A DNA stretch of 55,540 nt from Syntrophomonadaceae bacterium. GTDB lineage: Bacteria; Bacillota; DSM-12270; Thermacetogeniales; Thermacetogeniaceae. Below the pieces are notes generated by a model that was given only the letters and a program-made list of their open reading frames with translations, was not told where the DNA came from and ran no database searches. Where the stretch lies: contig JAAYWP010000080.1 in the NCBI GenBank assembly GCA_012516535.1, forward strand, positions 1-55,540. Direction: 5' to 3'. Shown one piece after another: positions 7,758 through 17,667 of the stretch (position 1 is its first letter; every line of letters starts with the position of its first letter). The translations under genes and the position numbers were made by a program.

Positions 7758-9998
7758 TTAACATTTTGATATGGTGACATTGCTCTGTTCTCTCAGCACC
7801 AGGTAAAATAATGTGGCTGAAGGGAAAATAATAGCTGTAGCTGCTGCCACAATCCCTGAATCATTAAAAATCAGAGCCATAAATGCGCCCAATAAACTGC
7901 CGGAAAAGCCTGCTGCTATAGCCGGATTCTTGGTCAGGAGACATTTAAAAATCCCTACCGGGCGGTAAAAAAGAATACCAAGAGCCAGCAAGCTGCTCAA
8001 CAACACCCTGGTCCAAATAGTGGACCTGATCAGTTTATAGTTCATAGATATTTTTCTGACCACTACCTCTTTGATTGCTGAAAAACCTGATTGATGTACT
8101 GATGCTGCAAATTGGCCAAAATGAGAGCGAAGCTCAGCTGGCCTCATATAGTCGAGCAGAAAAACACCCATACATAATATTCCAACAACACCCAGCAAAA
8201 TGAGAATATTGCGCGGCCTTATGCGTATGCGTAACAATCGGAGAAAAGTGAAAACAAAAGCGATAAGGCTGGCTGTAAAACCACCAAAATTGCTTCCCCA
8301 CCAGGGGGAACCTAAAACTACCAGTACGGAAATGAATGTTACGCTGGCAAGCAAATATTTAAAAACGGTATGGTTCTGTAATCGCTGAACAAATAATGAT
8401 ACACCGACAATAGTAGCCCCTAAAAGAACCCCCATGTACTCGTTGCCGATTCCATAATAACGAGCTCCGCCCATAGGGTCATAACTCAATACAGCATATT
8501 TTTGCAGATACCCTCCTGTGACTGTGTCTAACAGAATGCCAAAAACATTTGCCATACATAAAATAATCAACGGGTCGATATTGCGGTTGCGAGCCAGCAG
8601 AAGACTAAACAGAACCAGAGCAATTGCAACAACTACAAAAAGAACCGAATACAACCACATATTGGTGATCGGTAATAAACTGAGCAAAAGCCAAGCCAAG
8701 GGCACAGCTAAAAGAGCCAATGGTAATGATAACAGATAGCGTGCCTTTTGCGGATCAAAGAACATAAAAAACAAAATACCCGCGATGACCAGCAAATGAA
8801 TGAATACATAACCTTTTACCATTAAAGGGCGGAGAAAAGAAGTAAAAATAGTTCGCTCTTGGATATTCTGCATCACAGTCAAATTATTTTCTTCTGATAC
8901 AACTTCCCAGACCCTACCGCTTGTTGAAAAAAACGGTGCCTGCAGGTAGGAGGCTATACTCGGTGCAATATCTGTTAAAGTGATAATTCCTGTCTGCCTG
9001 GTGGTAGGAGATGTCAATAATCCCTCCTCTATACCATCCCCCCGGGCACAGATCAAACTGAAAAATCTGTTATTTGTAAAATTACCATCAGCAGGTGTTG
9101 TTGTAACTGCAAGTATAATGCTGCTGGATAAGTCAGTATTCTCCATTAAAAAACCAAAAAAATCGTCATATTCACGCAGGATATTTTCTCTTTCCTGCTC
9201 ATACACTTTTTCGGAAAACTGGTTTCTTTTTTTCTCAAGACGCACCAGATCACCAGGATCGATAACCACCATAGCTGTTTGCGGCTGCAGTTCTAGAAAG
9301 ATCTCTTCAAGCTTGGAGTAGTCTGTACGATAGCCGATAGGTTCATTGGGGTCATAATAAAGAACCTCTTCAGAAACATTTCCTTGATCAATAATTCCCT
9401 TGCTATCCATAGCTATCATAGCCATGGACCTATTAGTTATAAACTCAGAAGGGATATCGGAGTTGCCGATAGCCGCTGTTTTCAGCCCTTTTTTATGCAA
9501 AGCATCTGCTAAAGCCCCCGGCTTTGCCCCACCTTCAGCACTCTTATTTGCCAGGAGAATAGCAGGTATATCCAAAACGATGAGGTTACCCTTCTCAGGA
9601 ACGACCCCTGTGCGGGCAGTAAATAACACCATGGGGTCCTCCCCCTTGATGGTTTCCCGAGGGCCAAAAACAAGGGGTTCAGCAGTAGGGCTCAATGCCA
9701 CCTGTCCAGCGCTGATGGTTGCCGCAATGTTTTGCCTATTACGCCCTCCTGCTGTATTGGTGTTGAGCAAAGCAATGCTCCCTTTGCCAAAAAAACCATG
9801 GATGTTTGATAATTCGGTTCGATTTATATCATCAATCGTTAGATAATCGCAGATAACAACAATAACCTGACGGTGTTCTTGATCACTGTCAGCCTCAGCC
9901 TGAACTTCTGCAGGCACTAGCGAACAAAACAAAAAAATAACCAGCAGCAACACCGCAGTTTTTATTTTTCCTTTACTCAGGCTGTAAAAGCTGTGCAT
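7758..9998 (-). CDS. Membrane protein with extracytoplasmic alkaline-phosphatase-fold domain
   Basis: The 746-residue protein starts with a signal anchor (residues 12-34, ending VPAEVQA), followed by an outside domain of about 350 residues. This domain has the alkaline phosphatase/phosphoglycerate mutase superfamily pattern: VIVVICDYLTIDD near residue 44, NTNTAGGRNRQNIAATISAG with the expected nucleophile region, and DIAPSIASYL near 348. From about residue 395 it has around ten transmembrane helices. The substrate is unknown; phospho-polymers of the envelope are a reasonable guess because the gene overlaps the end of a GT4 glycosyltransferase by 26 bases. The family occurs as conserved unknowns in Clostridia. 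I keep ATG 9998; the ribosome site is weak (GGAAAGGAC at 14 bases). Confidence 0.75.
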   Translation of the reverse strand: MHSFYSLSKGKIKTAVLLLVIFLFCSLVPAEVQAEADSDQEHRQVIVVICDYLTIDDINRTELSNIHGFFGKGSIALLNTNTAGGRNRQNIAATISAGQVALSPTAEPLVFGPRETIKGEDPMVLFTARTGVVPEKGNLIVLDIPAILLANKSAEGGAKPGALADALHKKGLKTAAIGNSDIPSEFITNRSMAMIAMDSKGIIDQGNVSEEVLYYDPNEPIGYRTDYSKLEEIFLELQPQTAMVVIDPGDLVRLEKKRNQFSEKVYEQERENILREYDDFFGFLMENTDLSSSIILAVTTTPADGNFTNNRFFSLICARGDGIEEGLLTSPTTRQTGIITLTDIAPSIASYLQAPFFSTSGRVWEVVSEENNLTVMQNIQERTIFTSFLRPLMVKGYVFIHLLVIAGILFFMFFDPQKARYLLSLPLALLAVPLAWLLLSLLPITNMWLYSVLFVVVAIALVLFSLLLARNRNIDPLIILCMANVFGILLDTVTGGYLQKYAVLSYDPMGGARYYGIGNEYMGVLLGATIVGVSLFVQRLQNHTVFKYLLASVTFISVLVVLGSPWWGSNFGGFTASLIAFVFTFLRLLRIRIRPRNILILLGVVGILCMGVFLLDYMRPAELRSHFGQFAASVHQSGFSAIKEVVVRKISMNYKLIRSTIWTRVLLSSLLALGILFYRPVGIFKCLLTKNPAIAAGFSGSLLGAFMALIFNDSGIVAAATAIIFPSATLFYLVLREQSNVTISKC

Positions 9999-11085
9999 AG
10001 ATTTTCATAGTCCTTTCCAGCATTTTTTCATATGTAAATTTTTGTTCTACCATTTTCCTGCCTTGACGCGCCAGGGCCACAGCGAATGTCCTGTTTTTCA
10101 ACAGTGTAACTAATGCATCAGCTAAAGCCCTAGGATCTTTTGGTGGTACCAGCAGGCCGTTTTTACAGGGAATAATAATCTCGGTCAGACCACCCACATC
10201 ACTGGCAACCACAGGACATCCTGCAGCCAAAGCTTCTAAACAAAAAATGGAAAGGCCCTCCTGTACTGATGGGATTACCGCAATATCGAAGAGGGGCAGG
10301 ATGTTAGGAACATCATCCCTGAAACCCAGAAAGAATACTCTTTTATCAATCCCTAATCCAGCAGCATACTGCTGTAAAAAGTTCCTCTGCGGTCCATCCC
10401 CCACTATTACAAAATAAACCCAAGGGTACTCTTTGTCAATAATTGCTGCTGCATCAAGTAAATATTTAATACCTTTTGCTGGCTCTAAACGGGCCACTGT
10501 GCCGATAACAGGGCCATTAAAAGATATTTTCCGGTCTAAACAACTCTGTTTAGAAAATAGATTAACATCAACACCATTATAGATTACTGTTACCATTTCC
10601 GGAGGAAAAAGCCGGTATTTTATAACTTCTTTTTTGATGGCCTCAGATACGGTGATCAAGGTATGAACCGTCCTTCTCATCAATATCCCATGCATGGTCT
10701 GAAAAACTTTGGAAAAAGGCATCATCCCGTAATTGATCATATTATGCATGGTCGCCACCACTTTCCCGCATCCCGCAATCAGGGCCGCAGCCTGTCCTAC
10801 TATACCAGCTCTGATCCCATGGGTGTGAACCAGATCGATCTTCTCCTGGCTGATAAACTGTGCAAGGGAACAAGCAAGCCGCCAATTTTCTAAGGGATGT
10901 AGACTTTCATCAAGGGGCAGCAGGTATCTCTTCTGAGCAGCAGCTCTGAGCAGATATGAATCACAAGATGGGGGAGCAGCAAGATAGAGATGGTATTCCT
11001 TTCCCATCCCCTGAAAAAGTGTTTCTAGATGTTTGAGCATACCTCCCTGGGCAGGTCGAACAACATGAAGTATCTTCTCTGTCAG
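9973..11085 (-). CDS. GT4-family glycosyltransferase
   Basis: This retaining, GT-B fold transferase has the N-terminal PAQGGMLKHLETL (glycine-rich acceptor loop), HTHGIRAG, IYNGVD, GTVARLEPAKG and the nucleotide-sugar site VIPSVQEGLSIFCLEALAAGCPVVASDVGG (E-x7-E). The open frame extends upstream through the tRNA gene, giving the false N-terminus MLEAAGSSPATL. The real start is probably CTG 11085, seven bases after GGAGGT (11093-11098), giving a 370-residue protein that begins (M)TEKILHVVRP. CUG starts are rare, and no ATG, GTG or TTG is suitably placed. It is downstream of the tRNA terminator, so expression may depend on readthrough. Sugar and acceptor are unknown. Confidence 0.88.
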   Translation of the reverse strand: MTEKILHVVRPAQGGMLKHLETLFQGMGKEYHLYLAAPPSCDSYLLRAAAQKRYLLPLDESLHPLENWRLACSLAQFISQEKIDLVHTHGIRAGIVGQAAALIAGCGKVVATMHNMINYGMMPFSKVFQTMHGILMRRTVHTLITVSEAIKKEVIKYRLFPPEMVTVIYNGVDVNLFSKQSCLDRKISFNGPVIGTVARLEPAKGIKYLLDAAAIIDKEYPWVYFVIVGDGPQRNFLQQYAAGLGIDKRVFFLGFRDDVPNILPLFDIAVIPSVQEGLSIFCLEALAAGCPVVASDVGGLTEIIIPCKNGLLVPPKDPRALADALVTLLKNRTFAVALARQGRKMVEQKFTYEKMLERTMKIYAQLLQPE

Positions 11086-11100
11086 GAATAATACCTCCAG

Positions 11101-11128
11101 AAAAATAAAAATGGGGAGTTTCTCCCCA
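11101..11128 (-). terminator. Rho-independent terminator of tRNA-Pro
   Basis: TGGGGAG (11112-11118) and CTCCCCA (11122-11128) form a 7-pair hairpin with a 3-base loop. On the minus strand it is followed by TTTTTATTTTT. It lies between the tRNA 3' end and the ribosome site of the glycosyltransferase. Confidence 0.9.
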
Positions 11129-11138
11129 CCCAAGAAGA

Positions 11139-11215
11139 TGGTCAGAGTGGCGGGACTTGAACCCGCGGCCTCTAGCACCCCAAGCTAGCGCTCTACCAAA
11201 CTGAGCTACACCCTG
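11139..11215 (-). tRNA. tRNA-Pro (anticodon GGG)
   Basis: On the minus strand the 77-base cloverleaf has acceptor arms CAGGGTG and CACTCTG, D-arm GCTC/GAGC, anticodon arm CTAGC-TTGGGGT-GCTAG with anticodon GGG, T-arm GCGGG TTCAAGT CCCGC, discriminator A and an encoded CCA at 11141-11139. A consensus promoter lies just upstream and a terminator just downstream. Confidence 0.96.
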
Positions 11216-11246
11216 ACGTCGAGTACTTTATTAATGTAGCTTCTTT

Positions 11247-11275
11247 ATTGTAGCCTCTATCTTACTCAATGTCAA
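11247..11275 (-). promoter_or_regulatory. Consensus promoter of tRNA-Pro
   Basis: TTGACA (11275-11270), a 17-base spacer and TACAAT (11252-11247) on the minus strand. The tRNA begins about 32 bases downstream of the -10 box. Confidence 0.9.
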
Positions 11276-11334
11276 GCCAGCACCGGTAAAATCCCAGTAG
11301 AGCATAACAGAATAACCAACATCCTATGTGAATT

Positions 11335-12543
11335 TTATTTAATGAACTCTTCATGTAGGGCATTAACTGCTTTCAAAGCATCTTCCTCAGCGATTATACA
11401 GGATACCTTGATCTCAGATGTGCTGATCATTTCTATGTTTATTCCCTCTTTGGCTAGGGCTTTAAACATATTGGCTGCAACACCGGGATTGGTAATCATT
11501 CCAGCGCCGACAATAGATATTTTGGCAACCCGGTCATTATAAACAAAACCCGATGCTCCGATCTCCTCAACGGTTTTCTCCACAACCGGTATCGCCTTCT
11601 CCAGATCACCCCGGGCTGTAGTAAAAACGATGTCATTGCGTCCATCCCGTACCCATCCCTGGATAATCATGTCCACATTGATCTGTTCCTCTGCAAGGGC
11701 ACTAAATATTTTTTTGGCAATTCCCGGCCGGTCAGGAACATCGAATATACCAATCTTCGCCACATTTAAATCATGTGCAACCCCACTAACAGGTCGACAG
11801 TTTTCCAATGATTCAACCTCCCCAACAAGTGTTCCTGTATTATTATTAAAGCTTGACCTGATAATCAGTGGAACTGAGTAGTTTTTAGCAAATTCCACTG
11901 CTCGCGGCTGCAGTACAAGAGCGCCCAAGCTAGCCAGTTCCAACATCTCATCATAAGAAATAAAATCCAGCTTTTTTGCCCTGGGCTCGATCCGGGGGTC
12001 AGCAGTATAAACACCATCAACATCAGTGTATATCTCGCAGATATCAGCTTTCAAGGCTGCTGCCAAGGCGACAGCGGTGGTATCAGACCCCCCCCGCCCC
12101 AGAGTGGTAATATCATTATTCTGGCTCATGCCTTGAAATCCAGCGACAATCACAATCTTATCCTGCTCCAGCTCACGAGATATGCGCTCTGGTTCAATAT
12201 TGAGAATACGCGCTTTTGTATAAGCCTTATCTGTTTGGATACCGGCTTGATAACCGGTCATGGAAACAGCAGGATAACCAAGTTCAGCAATAGCCATGGC
12301 CATCAGAGCTATTGATACCTGTTCTCCTGTGGAAAGCAGCATATCGATCTCTCGCTCCGGAGGATGTAATGTAATTTCCCGCACCTTTTCCAACAATTCA
12401 TCTGTTGTATCCCCCATAGCAGATAAAACAACAACAAGCTGGTCGCCCTCTTCCTTGGCCTTGACAATTCGCCGGGCAACATTTTTTATCATTGAAATGT
12501 TAGCGATGGAACTGCCTCCAAATTTTTGTACTCTGATTCCCAA
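11335..12543 (-). CDS. lysC: Aspartate kinase
   Basis: It phosphorylates aspartate, the first step toward threonine, lysine and methionine. Visible motifs are VQKFGGSSIA at residues 5-14, LSTGEQVS, TLGRGGSDTTAVALAAAL and EIYTDVDGVYTADPR in the kinase domain, followed by two ACT domains (about residues 263-330 and 343-400), the usual site of lysine or threonine feedback. Length 402 is normal. It starts with TTG 12543 after GGGGAGG at seven bases. It is the last of the hom-thrC-thrB-lysC set, 25 bases after thrB, so it is co-transcribed with threonine genes. Which amino acid inhibits it cannot be told from sequence alone. Confidence 0.96.
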   Translation of the reverse strand: MGIRVQKFGGSSIANISMIKNVARRIVKAKEEGDQLVVVLSAMGDTTDELLEKVREITLHPPEREIDMLLSTGEQVSIALMAMAIAELGYPAVSMTGYQAGIQTDKAYTKARILNIEPERISRELEQDKIVIVAGFQGMSQNNDITTLGRGGSDTTAVALAAALKADICEIYTDVDGVYTADPRIEPRAKKLDFISYDEMLELASLGALVLQPRAVEFAKNYSVPLIIRSSFNNNTGTLVGEVESLENCRPVSGVAHDLNVAKIGIFDVPDRPGIAKKIFSALAEEQINVDMIIQGWVRDGRNDIVFTTARGDLEKAIPVVEKTVEEIGASGFVYNDRVAKISIVGAGMITNPGVAANMFKALAKEGINIEMISTSEIKVSCIIAEEDALKAVNALHEEFIK

Positions 12544-12568
12544 GTTTAAACCTCCCCAACTTGTGTGA

Positions 12569-13480
12569 TCAATGTTCCTCTAATACTATACTGGCCCCTT
12601 CTATTGAGGGTTCCAGCTCGAGCACTTGTGCTTTAATTCCTTGAGATTGAAAACAACCAGCCAAAACTCCCCCGATATCAGATCTTGGTGGAGTAAAAGC
12701 AATCACAGTAGGCCCGGCTCCGCTTAAAAAAACCCCGTAAGCCCCTGCCTCACGAGCGAGCTCCATAATATCAACCAAGCCAGGCACAAGGGGACAACGG
12801 TAGGGCTGATGGAGACGATCATGTAATGCAGCGCCCAGCAGTTCCCAATCTCCATCCCTTAAAGCTGTGATCAGCAGGGCCAGGTGTCCCATGTTATAAA
12901 CTGCATCACTCAAAGGCACCTTTTCGGGCAGTACACTGCGGGCTCGCTTGGTGGAAAGCTGGAAATCGGGAATTACCGCAGTTACTTTCAGACCCTTTTG
13001 CGGGACAAAGCGGGAATAAATTAAGGAATTATCATTCTGTGCTACAATAACCACCCCGCCGAAAAGTGCAGCAGCTACATTATCAGGATGTCCCTCTATT
13101 TCCACAGCCATTTGCAGCAGTTCATCAGGAGAAAAGGGTTGTCCCACCAATGCATTGGCTGCCACCAAACCACCGACAATTGCCCCTGCACTGCTCCCTA
13201 AACCCCTTTGAAAGGGAATCTTGTTATCCAGGGAAAGCTTAAAGCCTGTTATCTGATAATCTGTTTTTTCTAGCAGATAAAGAATTGTCCTGGCAATAAG
13301 GTTGCTGCTGTCCCGAGGGATAAGGTTCTCTCCCTCCCCCTTTATATCGATAAACCAACCTGTCTGGTCACACTCTTCTAAGGTCACTGTATTATAGAGG
13401 TTCAAAGCCATTCCTAAAACATCAAACCCTGGACCCATATTGGCTGTTGTGGCAGGAATTTTAACTGTAATCTTAGCCAT
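12569..13480 (-). CDS. thrB: Homoserine kinase
   Basis: This GHMP-family kinase makes O-phosphohomoserine. The signature elements are present: VKIPATTANMGPGFDVLGMAL at the N-terminus, the ATP loop PFQRGLGSSAGAIVGGL near residue 85 and FLSGAGPTVIAF near 250. I start it at ATG 13480 (303 residues). An in-frame TTG at 13492 touches the AAGGA ribosome site and is less likely. It lies three to fifteen bases after thrC, its partner in the next step. Confidence 0.95.
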   Translation of the reverse strand: MAKITVKIPATTANMGPGFDVLGMALNLYNTVTLEECDQTGWFIDIKGEGENLIPRDSSNLIARTILYLLEKTDYQITGFKLSLDNKIPFQRGLGSSAGAIVGGLVAANALVGQPFSPDELLQMAVEIEGHPDNVAAALFGGVVIVAQNDNSLIYSRFVPQKGLKVTAVIPDFQLSTKRARSVLPEKVPLSDAVYNMGHLALLITALRDGDWELLGAALHDRLHQPYRCPLVPGLVDIMELAREAGAYGVFLSGAGPTVIAFTPPRSDIGGVLAGCFQSQGIKAQVLELEPSIEGASIVLEEH

Positions 13481-13495
13481 TAAGATCACCAATCC

Positions 13496-14560
13496 TTATA
13501 AAACATTCAGTTCTTTTAAAACTTCCAATACAGCAGATTCCTGCGCTGCAACAACCGTAGGTTGCAGTTTACAGGTTTTCAGTGTTGTATCTGGATCCTT
13601 TAAGCCATGTCCGGTCATGATGCTGACCACCCTAGCGGCCGGAGGGAAAAACTTATTTTCTGCTAATTTTATCACTCCGGCTATAGCAGCAGCTGAAGCC
13701 GGTTCCACAAAAAGCCCCTCACTGCGGGCTACCTTTTGGTAAGCTGACAGGATCTCTTCATCTGTTACCACATCAATATGCCCTTCTGATTCCTCCAGAG
13801 CATTAACAGCTTTTTCCCAGCTGGCTGGGTTACCGATCCTGATAGCTGTGGCTACGGTCTGGGGTTCAGGCACAACCTCGCCCCGCACAATAGGAGCAGC
13901 CCCAGCAGCCTGGAAGCCCAGCATCTTTGGTGTATGCTCGATGCGGCCGGCAGCCTTATACTCCTTAAACCCCTTCCAGTATGCGGTAATATTGCCAGCG
14001 TTGCCAACAGGAAGAGCCAAATAGTCAGGTGCACTTCCCAACTGATCACAGATCTCAAAGGCAGCTGTTTTCTGTCCCTCAATCCGGTGAGGGTTAAGGG
14101 AATTGACCAAAGCGATCGGATATTCCTGGGATATCTTGCGTACAAGCCTGAGAGCAGCATCAAAATTCCCCTTAATGGCAACAACCTCTGCACCATAGAT
14201 CAAGGCCTGGGCAAGCTTACCCAAAGCAATATAACCATCTGGTACGAGAACAACACATCTAATTCCTGCTCTGGCAGCATAGGCTGCAGCAGAAGCTGAT
14301 GTATTTCCTGTGGAAGCGCAGATAACTGCTCTGCTACCATTTTCAACAGCTTTGCTGACAGCAACGGTCATACCCCGGTCCTTAAAAGAACCGGTGGGAT
14401 TCTGCCCCTCGAACTTCAAGTAGAGCTCTATATTAAGCTCTTCTGAAAGGGAGTGTGCAGGCAGCAAAATAGTCTGCCCCTCATAAAGGGTGATCACCGG
14501 TGTTTTATCAGACACTGGTAAAAATGAACGATAGGCAGATATCAGTCCTCGCCACTTCAT
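13496..14560 (-). CDS. thrC: Threonine synthase
   Basis: A PLP enzyme that converts phosphohomoserine to threonine. The 354-residue protein carries the PLP lysine in [19 protein letters not shown] near residue 60, the [20 protein letters not shown] phosphate loop and the [20 protein letters not shown] glycine loop. It is the short bacterial form without the N-terminal extension. Its ATG overlaps the TGA of hom (ATGA, 14557-14560), so translation is coupled. Confidence 0.96.
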   Translation of the reverse strand: MKWRGLISAYRSFLPVSDKTPVITLYEGQTILLPAHSLSEELNIELYLKFEGQNPTGSFKDRGMTVAVSKAVENGSRAVICASTGNTSASAAAYAARAGIRCVVLVPDGYIALGKLAQALIYGAEVVAIKGNFDAALRLVRKISQEYPIALVNSLNPHRIEGQKTAAFEICDQLGSAPDYLALPVGNAGNITAYWKGFKEYKAAGRIEHTPKMLGFQAAGAAPIVRGEVVPEPQTVATAIRIGNPASWEKAVNALEESEGHIDVVTDEEILSAYQKVARSEGLFVEPASAAAIAGVIKLAENKFFPPAARVVSIMTGHGLKDPDTTLKTCKLQPTVVAAQESAVLEVLKELNVL

Positions 14561-15870
14561 GATTTAGCTCCTTCCTCAACGCGAATCACATTTTCAATTG
14601 AACCTACAATAGATAGTCCTCCGAGCACAGCTAAGGCATCCCTAATATCCTGTTCCAGAACTTCATGGGTGATTAGAACGATCTCTGCCATTCTCTCATC
14701 ATCGACTACCAGAGTCCTCTTTTGAATAACTGAGGCGATTCCCACCTGGTGATTGCCCATTACTCCGGCTATACTGGCTAAAACTCCGGGCTTGTCCTTA
14801 ACAATCAGGCGCAAATAATACTTGGTCTGAATCTGACCTATAGGCAGTATCTTTTTTTCCAAATAACAGGTACATGGGAACCTGCCTGTACTGTTGGTTT
14901 CCAGATTGCGGACAATCTCCATCACATCCCCCACAACAGCACTGGCTGTGGGCATCTGGCCTGCGCCCTGGCCATAGAACATGGTTTCACCCACCGCATT
15001 TCCATAAATATAAACAGCATTAAAAACACCCTTAACAGCAGATAAGGGGTGTTCTGTCGGTAGGAAAGCCGGGTGAACCCGCACCTCAATCTCCCCATTA
15101 AAATCTTTGGCAATAGCCAGCAATTTGATCACATACCCCAATTCCCGGGCATAATTGATATCCTCAGGAGCGATCCTGGTAATCCCCTCCACAAAAACAT
15201 CATCAGCCGTCACCCGGGTATTGAAGGCGATAGAAGCCAGAATGGCAATTTTTCTGGCAGCATCATATCCTTCAATATCAGAGCTGGGATCAGCCTCAGC
15301 ATATCCCGCCCTTTGGGCCTCCTGTAATACCTGCTCAAACTCAACATGCTCATCATGCATCCGGGTGAGTATATAATTGGTTGTACCGTTAACAATACCA
15401 ATAACTTCCTGTATTTTATTGGCTGTCAAATTCTCTTTCAAGGCATGGAGCACAGGTATGCCGCCACCTACACTGGCCTCAAAATAAAGATCAGCTTTTC
15501 CCTCTGTTGCAGCCTCAAACAGTTCTTTCCCGTGAGCAGCTATTACATCTTTATTAGCTGTAACCACATGTTTACCCTTAAGCAGAGCCTCTCTGATATA
15601 GCTTCGACTGGGTTCTATACCTCCCAGCAGCTCAATAACAATCTGAATTGCTGGGTCATTCAAGATCTCATCAAAGTTCTCTGCCAGCATCTCAGATGGT
15701 AACCCCAATGCAGCAAGCTTCTCCGGCTCCCGCTCCAAGATTTTTTTGATTTCGATCCTTCTCCCCAAACGCTGTTCAATCTGAGGATTATTTTCCCGGA
15801 GAAGTTTTACAACACCTGAACCTATTGTACCAAGGCCCAGCAGTCCGATACCGATAGAAGCACCGTTCAT
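14557..15870 (-). CDS. hom: Homoserine dehydrogenase
   Basis: It reduces aspartate semialdehyde to homoserine. The 437-residue protein has the NAD(P) loop [13 protein letters not shown] near residue 9, [12 protein letters not shown], the catalytic region [14 protein letters not shown] and [16 protein letters not shown], and a C-terminal ACT domain ([16 protein letters not shown], about 355-430) for threonine feedback. ATG follows AGGAGGATTTTT. It heads the four-gene threonine operon. About 150 bases separate it from spoIVA; this gap holds the spoIVA terminator and a possible promoter, and no T-box. Confidence 0.96.
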   Translation of the reverse strand: MNGASIGIGLLGLGTIGSGVVKLLRENNPQIEQRLGRRIEIKKILEREPEKLAALGLPSEMLAENFDEILNDPAIQIVIELLGGIEPSRSYIREALLKGKHVVTANKDVIAAHGKELFEAATEGKADLYFEASVGGGIPVLHALKENLTANKIQEVIGIVNGTTNYILTRMHDEHVEFEQVLQEAQRAGYAEADPSSDIEGYDAARKIAILASIAFNTRVTADDVFVEGITRIAPEDINYARELGYVIKLLAIAKDFNGEIEVRVHPAFLPTEHPLSAVKGVFNAVYIYGNAVGETMFYGQGAGQMPTASAVVGDVMEIVRNLETNSTGRFPCTCYLEKKILPIGQIQTKYYLRLIVKDKPGVLASIAGVMGNHQVGIASVIQKRTLVVDDERMAEIVLITHEVLEQDIRDALAVLGGLSIVGSIENVIRVEEGAKS

Positions 15871-15903
15871 AAAAATCCTCCTATTATTTTAGCTTACTTT
15901 AAT

Positions 15904-15931
15904 ATAATAACGGAAACTTTCGCTTCTGCAA
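15904..15931 (-). promoter_or_regulatory. Possible promoter of hom-thrC-thrB-lysC
   Basis: TTGCAG (15931-15926) and TATTAT (15909-15904) are 16 bases apart on the minus strand, just after the spoIVA terminator and before hom. The -35 box is weak. Confidence 0.4.
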
Positions 15932-15985
15932 ATATTAACTTCTGTTCCACCTAAAATTTGGTCGATGCCAGGCCAAGGTTATTTT

Positions 15986-16015
15986 AAAAAAATAAAAACG
16001 GTCAGCTGACCGTTT
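15986..16015 (-). terminator. Terminator of spoIVA
   Basis: The 20-base perfect palindrome AAACGGTCAGCTGACCGTTT (15996-16015) begins seven bases after the spoIVA stop and is followed on the minus strand by TTTATTTTTTT. Confidence 0.88.
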
Positions 16016-16021
16016 AATGAA

Positions 16022-17503
16022 TTAGATAATGATACAGATTAAACCGCCACTCCCTTCGTTAACAATCCGTTGCACTGTTTCCTGCAGTTTTTCCTGAGCA
16101 TTGTCAGGCATCCGATGGAGTTTGTTCTGAATGCCCTCCCTAACTAAATCATGCAGTGATTTACCAAATATATCCTTATTCCAGATTTTGATAGGATCAT
16201 CCTCAAACTCCTCCAGCATATAGCGAACCAATTCCTCACACTGCTTTTCTGTGCCGATGATCGGGGTGATCTCTGTGGTAATATCAGCTCTGATAATATG
16301 CAGTGAAGGGGCACTGGCTTTTAGTTTAATACCAAAGCGATTCCCCTGGCGGATCAATTCCGGTTCCTCCAAAATCATCTCATCCAGACTTGGTGCCACT
16401 ACACCATACCCCAACTCCTGTACCTCTTCCAGTGCTGGAGCAATTTTTTTCCATGATGACTGTGCTTTGCTGAGATCCCGCAGCAGGCGCAAAATATCAT
16501 GCTCACCTGTTACAGTAAGACCGCTCACTTCCTCCAGTACCTTGTAGTAAAGTTCATTATGTGACTGTACCTCAATCTCAGCAATCCCGGTCCCCAGGTT
16601 CATTTCTTTCAAAACTGAGGAAGCCACAAACTGACTTTCCCGGATCATCTCCACAGCTTGATCAATATCCCGCAGCCTGTTGACAACAGCTACAGCATCT
16701 TTGATCAGCTGCTCAAATTCTGAACGCAGCCAGTGGGTGTCATCCAATTCCTCCACCCAAAGGGGCAATTTGACATTGACCTCCTGGACCGGGAACTCAT
16801 AGAGAGTCTCCTGAAGGATATTTAAGAGGTCATCAGAAGACATCTCGGCACAGTTAATGGCCAGAACCGGAATATCATATTTTTCTTCCAAACTCCGAAC
16901 AAGCTCGATGCTCTCATAAGACTCAGGATAGAGAGTATTAAGAACCACGATAAATGGCTTGCCCAGTTCTTTTAACTCCTCAATTACCCGTTCCTCTGCA
17001 TCTAAATAATTTTCCCGGGGTATTTCAGTTATAGAACCATCTGTGGTTAGTACTATACCGATTGTGGAATGATCCGCTATAACTTTACGGGTTCCTAGTT
17101 CTGCTGCTTCCTGAAAGGGGACCGCCTCTTCAAACCACGGTGTCATCACCATGCGCGGCCCGCCTTCTTCCTCTTCATAACCCAGAGCGCCTTCTACAGT
17201 ACAACCAACACAATCTACCATTCTCACTTTCATCTTGAGCCCATCACGGATAGTGATCTCCACTGCTTCCTGAGGTATGAACTTGGGTTCTACGGTCATA
17301 ATCATCCGGCCGGCCCCACTTTGGGGCAATTCATCCACTGCCCTTTCTTTTTCATTGGGATCCTCGATATTAGGCAGAACCAGCAGCTCCATCAAACGTT
17401 TGATAAACGTTGATTTTCCTGTCCGCACAGGCCCGACAACACCCACGTAAATATCTCCACCTGTTCGCTCAGCAATATCCCGAAAGATATCGAGATTTTC
17501 CAT
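16022..17503 (-). CDS. spoIVA: Stage IV sporulation protein A (spore coat scaffold ATPase)
   Basis: SpoIVA is made in the mother cell, hydrolyses ATP and polymerises on the forespore surface as the base of the coat. The 493-residue protein matches the family in length, has FRDIAERTGGDIYVGVVGPVRTGKST with the Walker A lysine near residue 29, and ends in the conserved GGLICIII-like tail. I use ATG 17503 after GGGAGGGGG, because the upstream in-frame start at 17536 adds residues absent from the family. It normally follows plsY and gpsA in Clostridia; here gpsA is missing between them. Sigma-E control is expected, but I could not place convincing -35/-10 boxes in the 140 bases upstream. Confidence 0.97.
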   Translation of the reverse strand: MENLDIFRDIAERTGGDIYVGVVGPVRTGKSTFIKRLMELLVLPNIEDPNEKERAVDELPQSGAGRMIMTVEPKFIPQEAVEITIRDGLKMKVRMVDCVGCTVEGALGYEEEEGGPRMVMTPWFEEAVPFQEAAELGTRKVIADHSTIGIVLTTDGSITEIPRENYLDAEERVIEELKELGKPFIVVLNTLYPESYESIELVRSLEEKYDIPVLAINCAEMSSDDLLNILQETLYEFPVQEVNVKLPLWVEELDDTHWLRSEFEQLIKDAVAVVNRLRDIDQAVEMIRESQFVASSVLKEMNLGTGIAEIEVQSHNELYYKVLEEVSGLTVTGEHDILRLLRDLSKAQSSWKKIAPALEEVQELGYGVVAPSLDEMILEEPELIRQGNRFGIKLKASAPSLHIIRADITTEITPIIGTEKQCEELVRYMLEEFEDDPIKIWNKDIFGKSLHDLVREGIQNKLHRMPDNAQEKLQETVQRIVNEGSGGLICIII

Positions 17504-17640
17504 GGGCAACCCCCTCCCTAATTCTTTCTTATGCAAGACAATCCTTATTCATTCCAGAAGTTGAAAAGAAGTATATTTCCGCACTCTCCCATTTAATTAT
17601 TTATATGCCAACTAATTATTGGTATAACCAGATGATATTA

Positions 17641-17667
17641 AAAAAGCGGCTCGTAATAAGAGCCGCT
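17641..17667 (-). terminator. Terminator of the der-plsY run
   Basis: AGCGGCTC (17645-17652), a 7-base loop and GAGCCGCT (17660-17667), followed on the minus strand by TTTTTAATA. It separates plsY from spoIVA. Confidence 0.9.

Noticed and set aside
11086-11178. Upstream extension of the glycosyltransferase to 11178
   Set aside because: The added residues are a translation of tRNA-Pro (MLEAAGSSPAT) and its terminator.
15871-15995. Possible T-box leader before hom
   Set aside because: A GGTGGAAC stretch resembles the T-box core, but the spoIVA gene and its terminator leave no room for stem I, and no terminator precedes hom.
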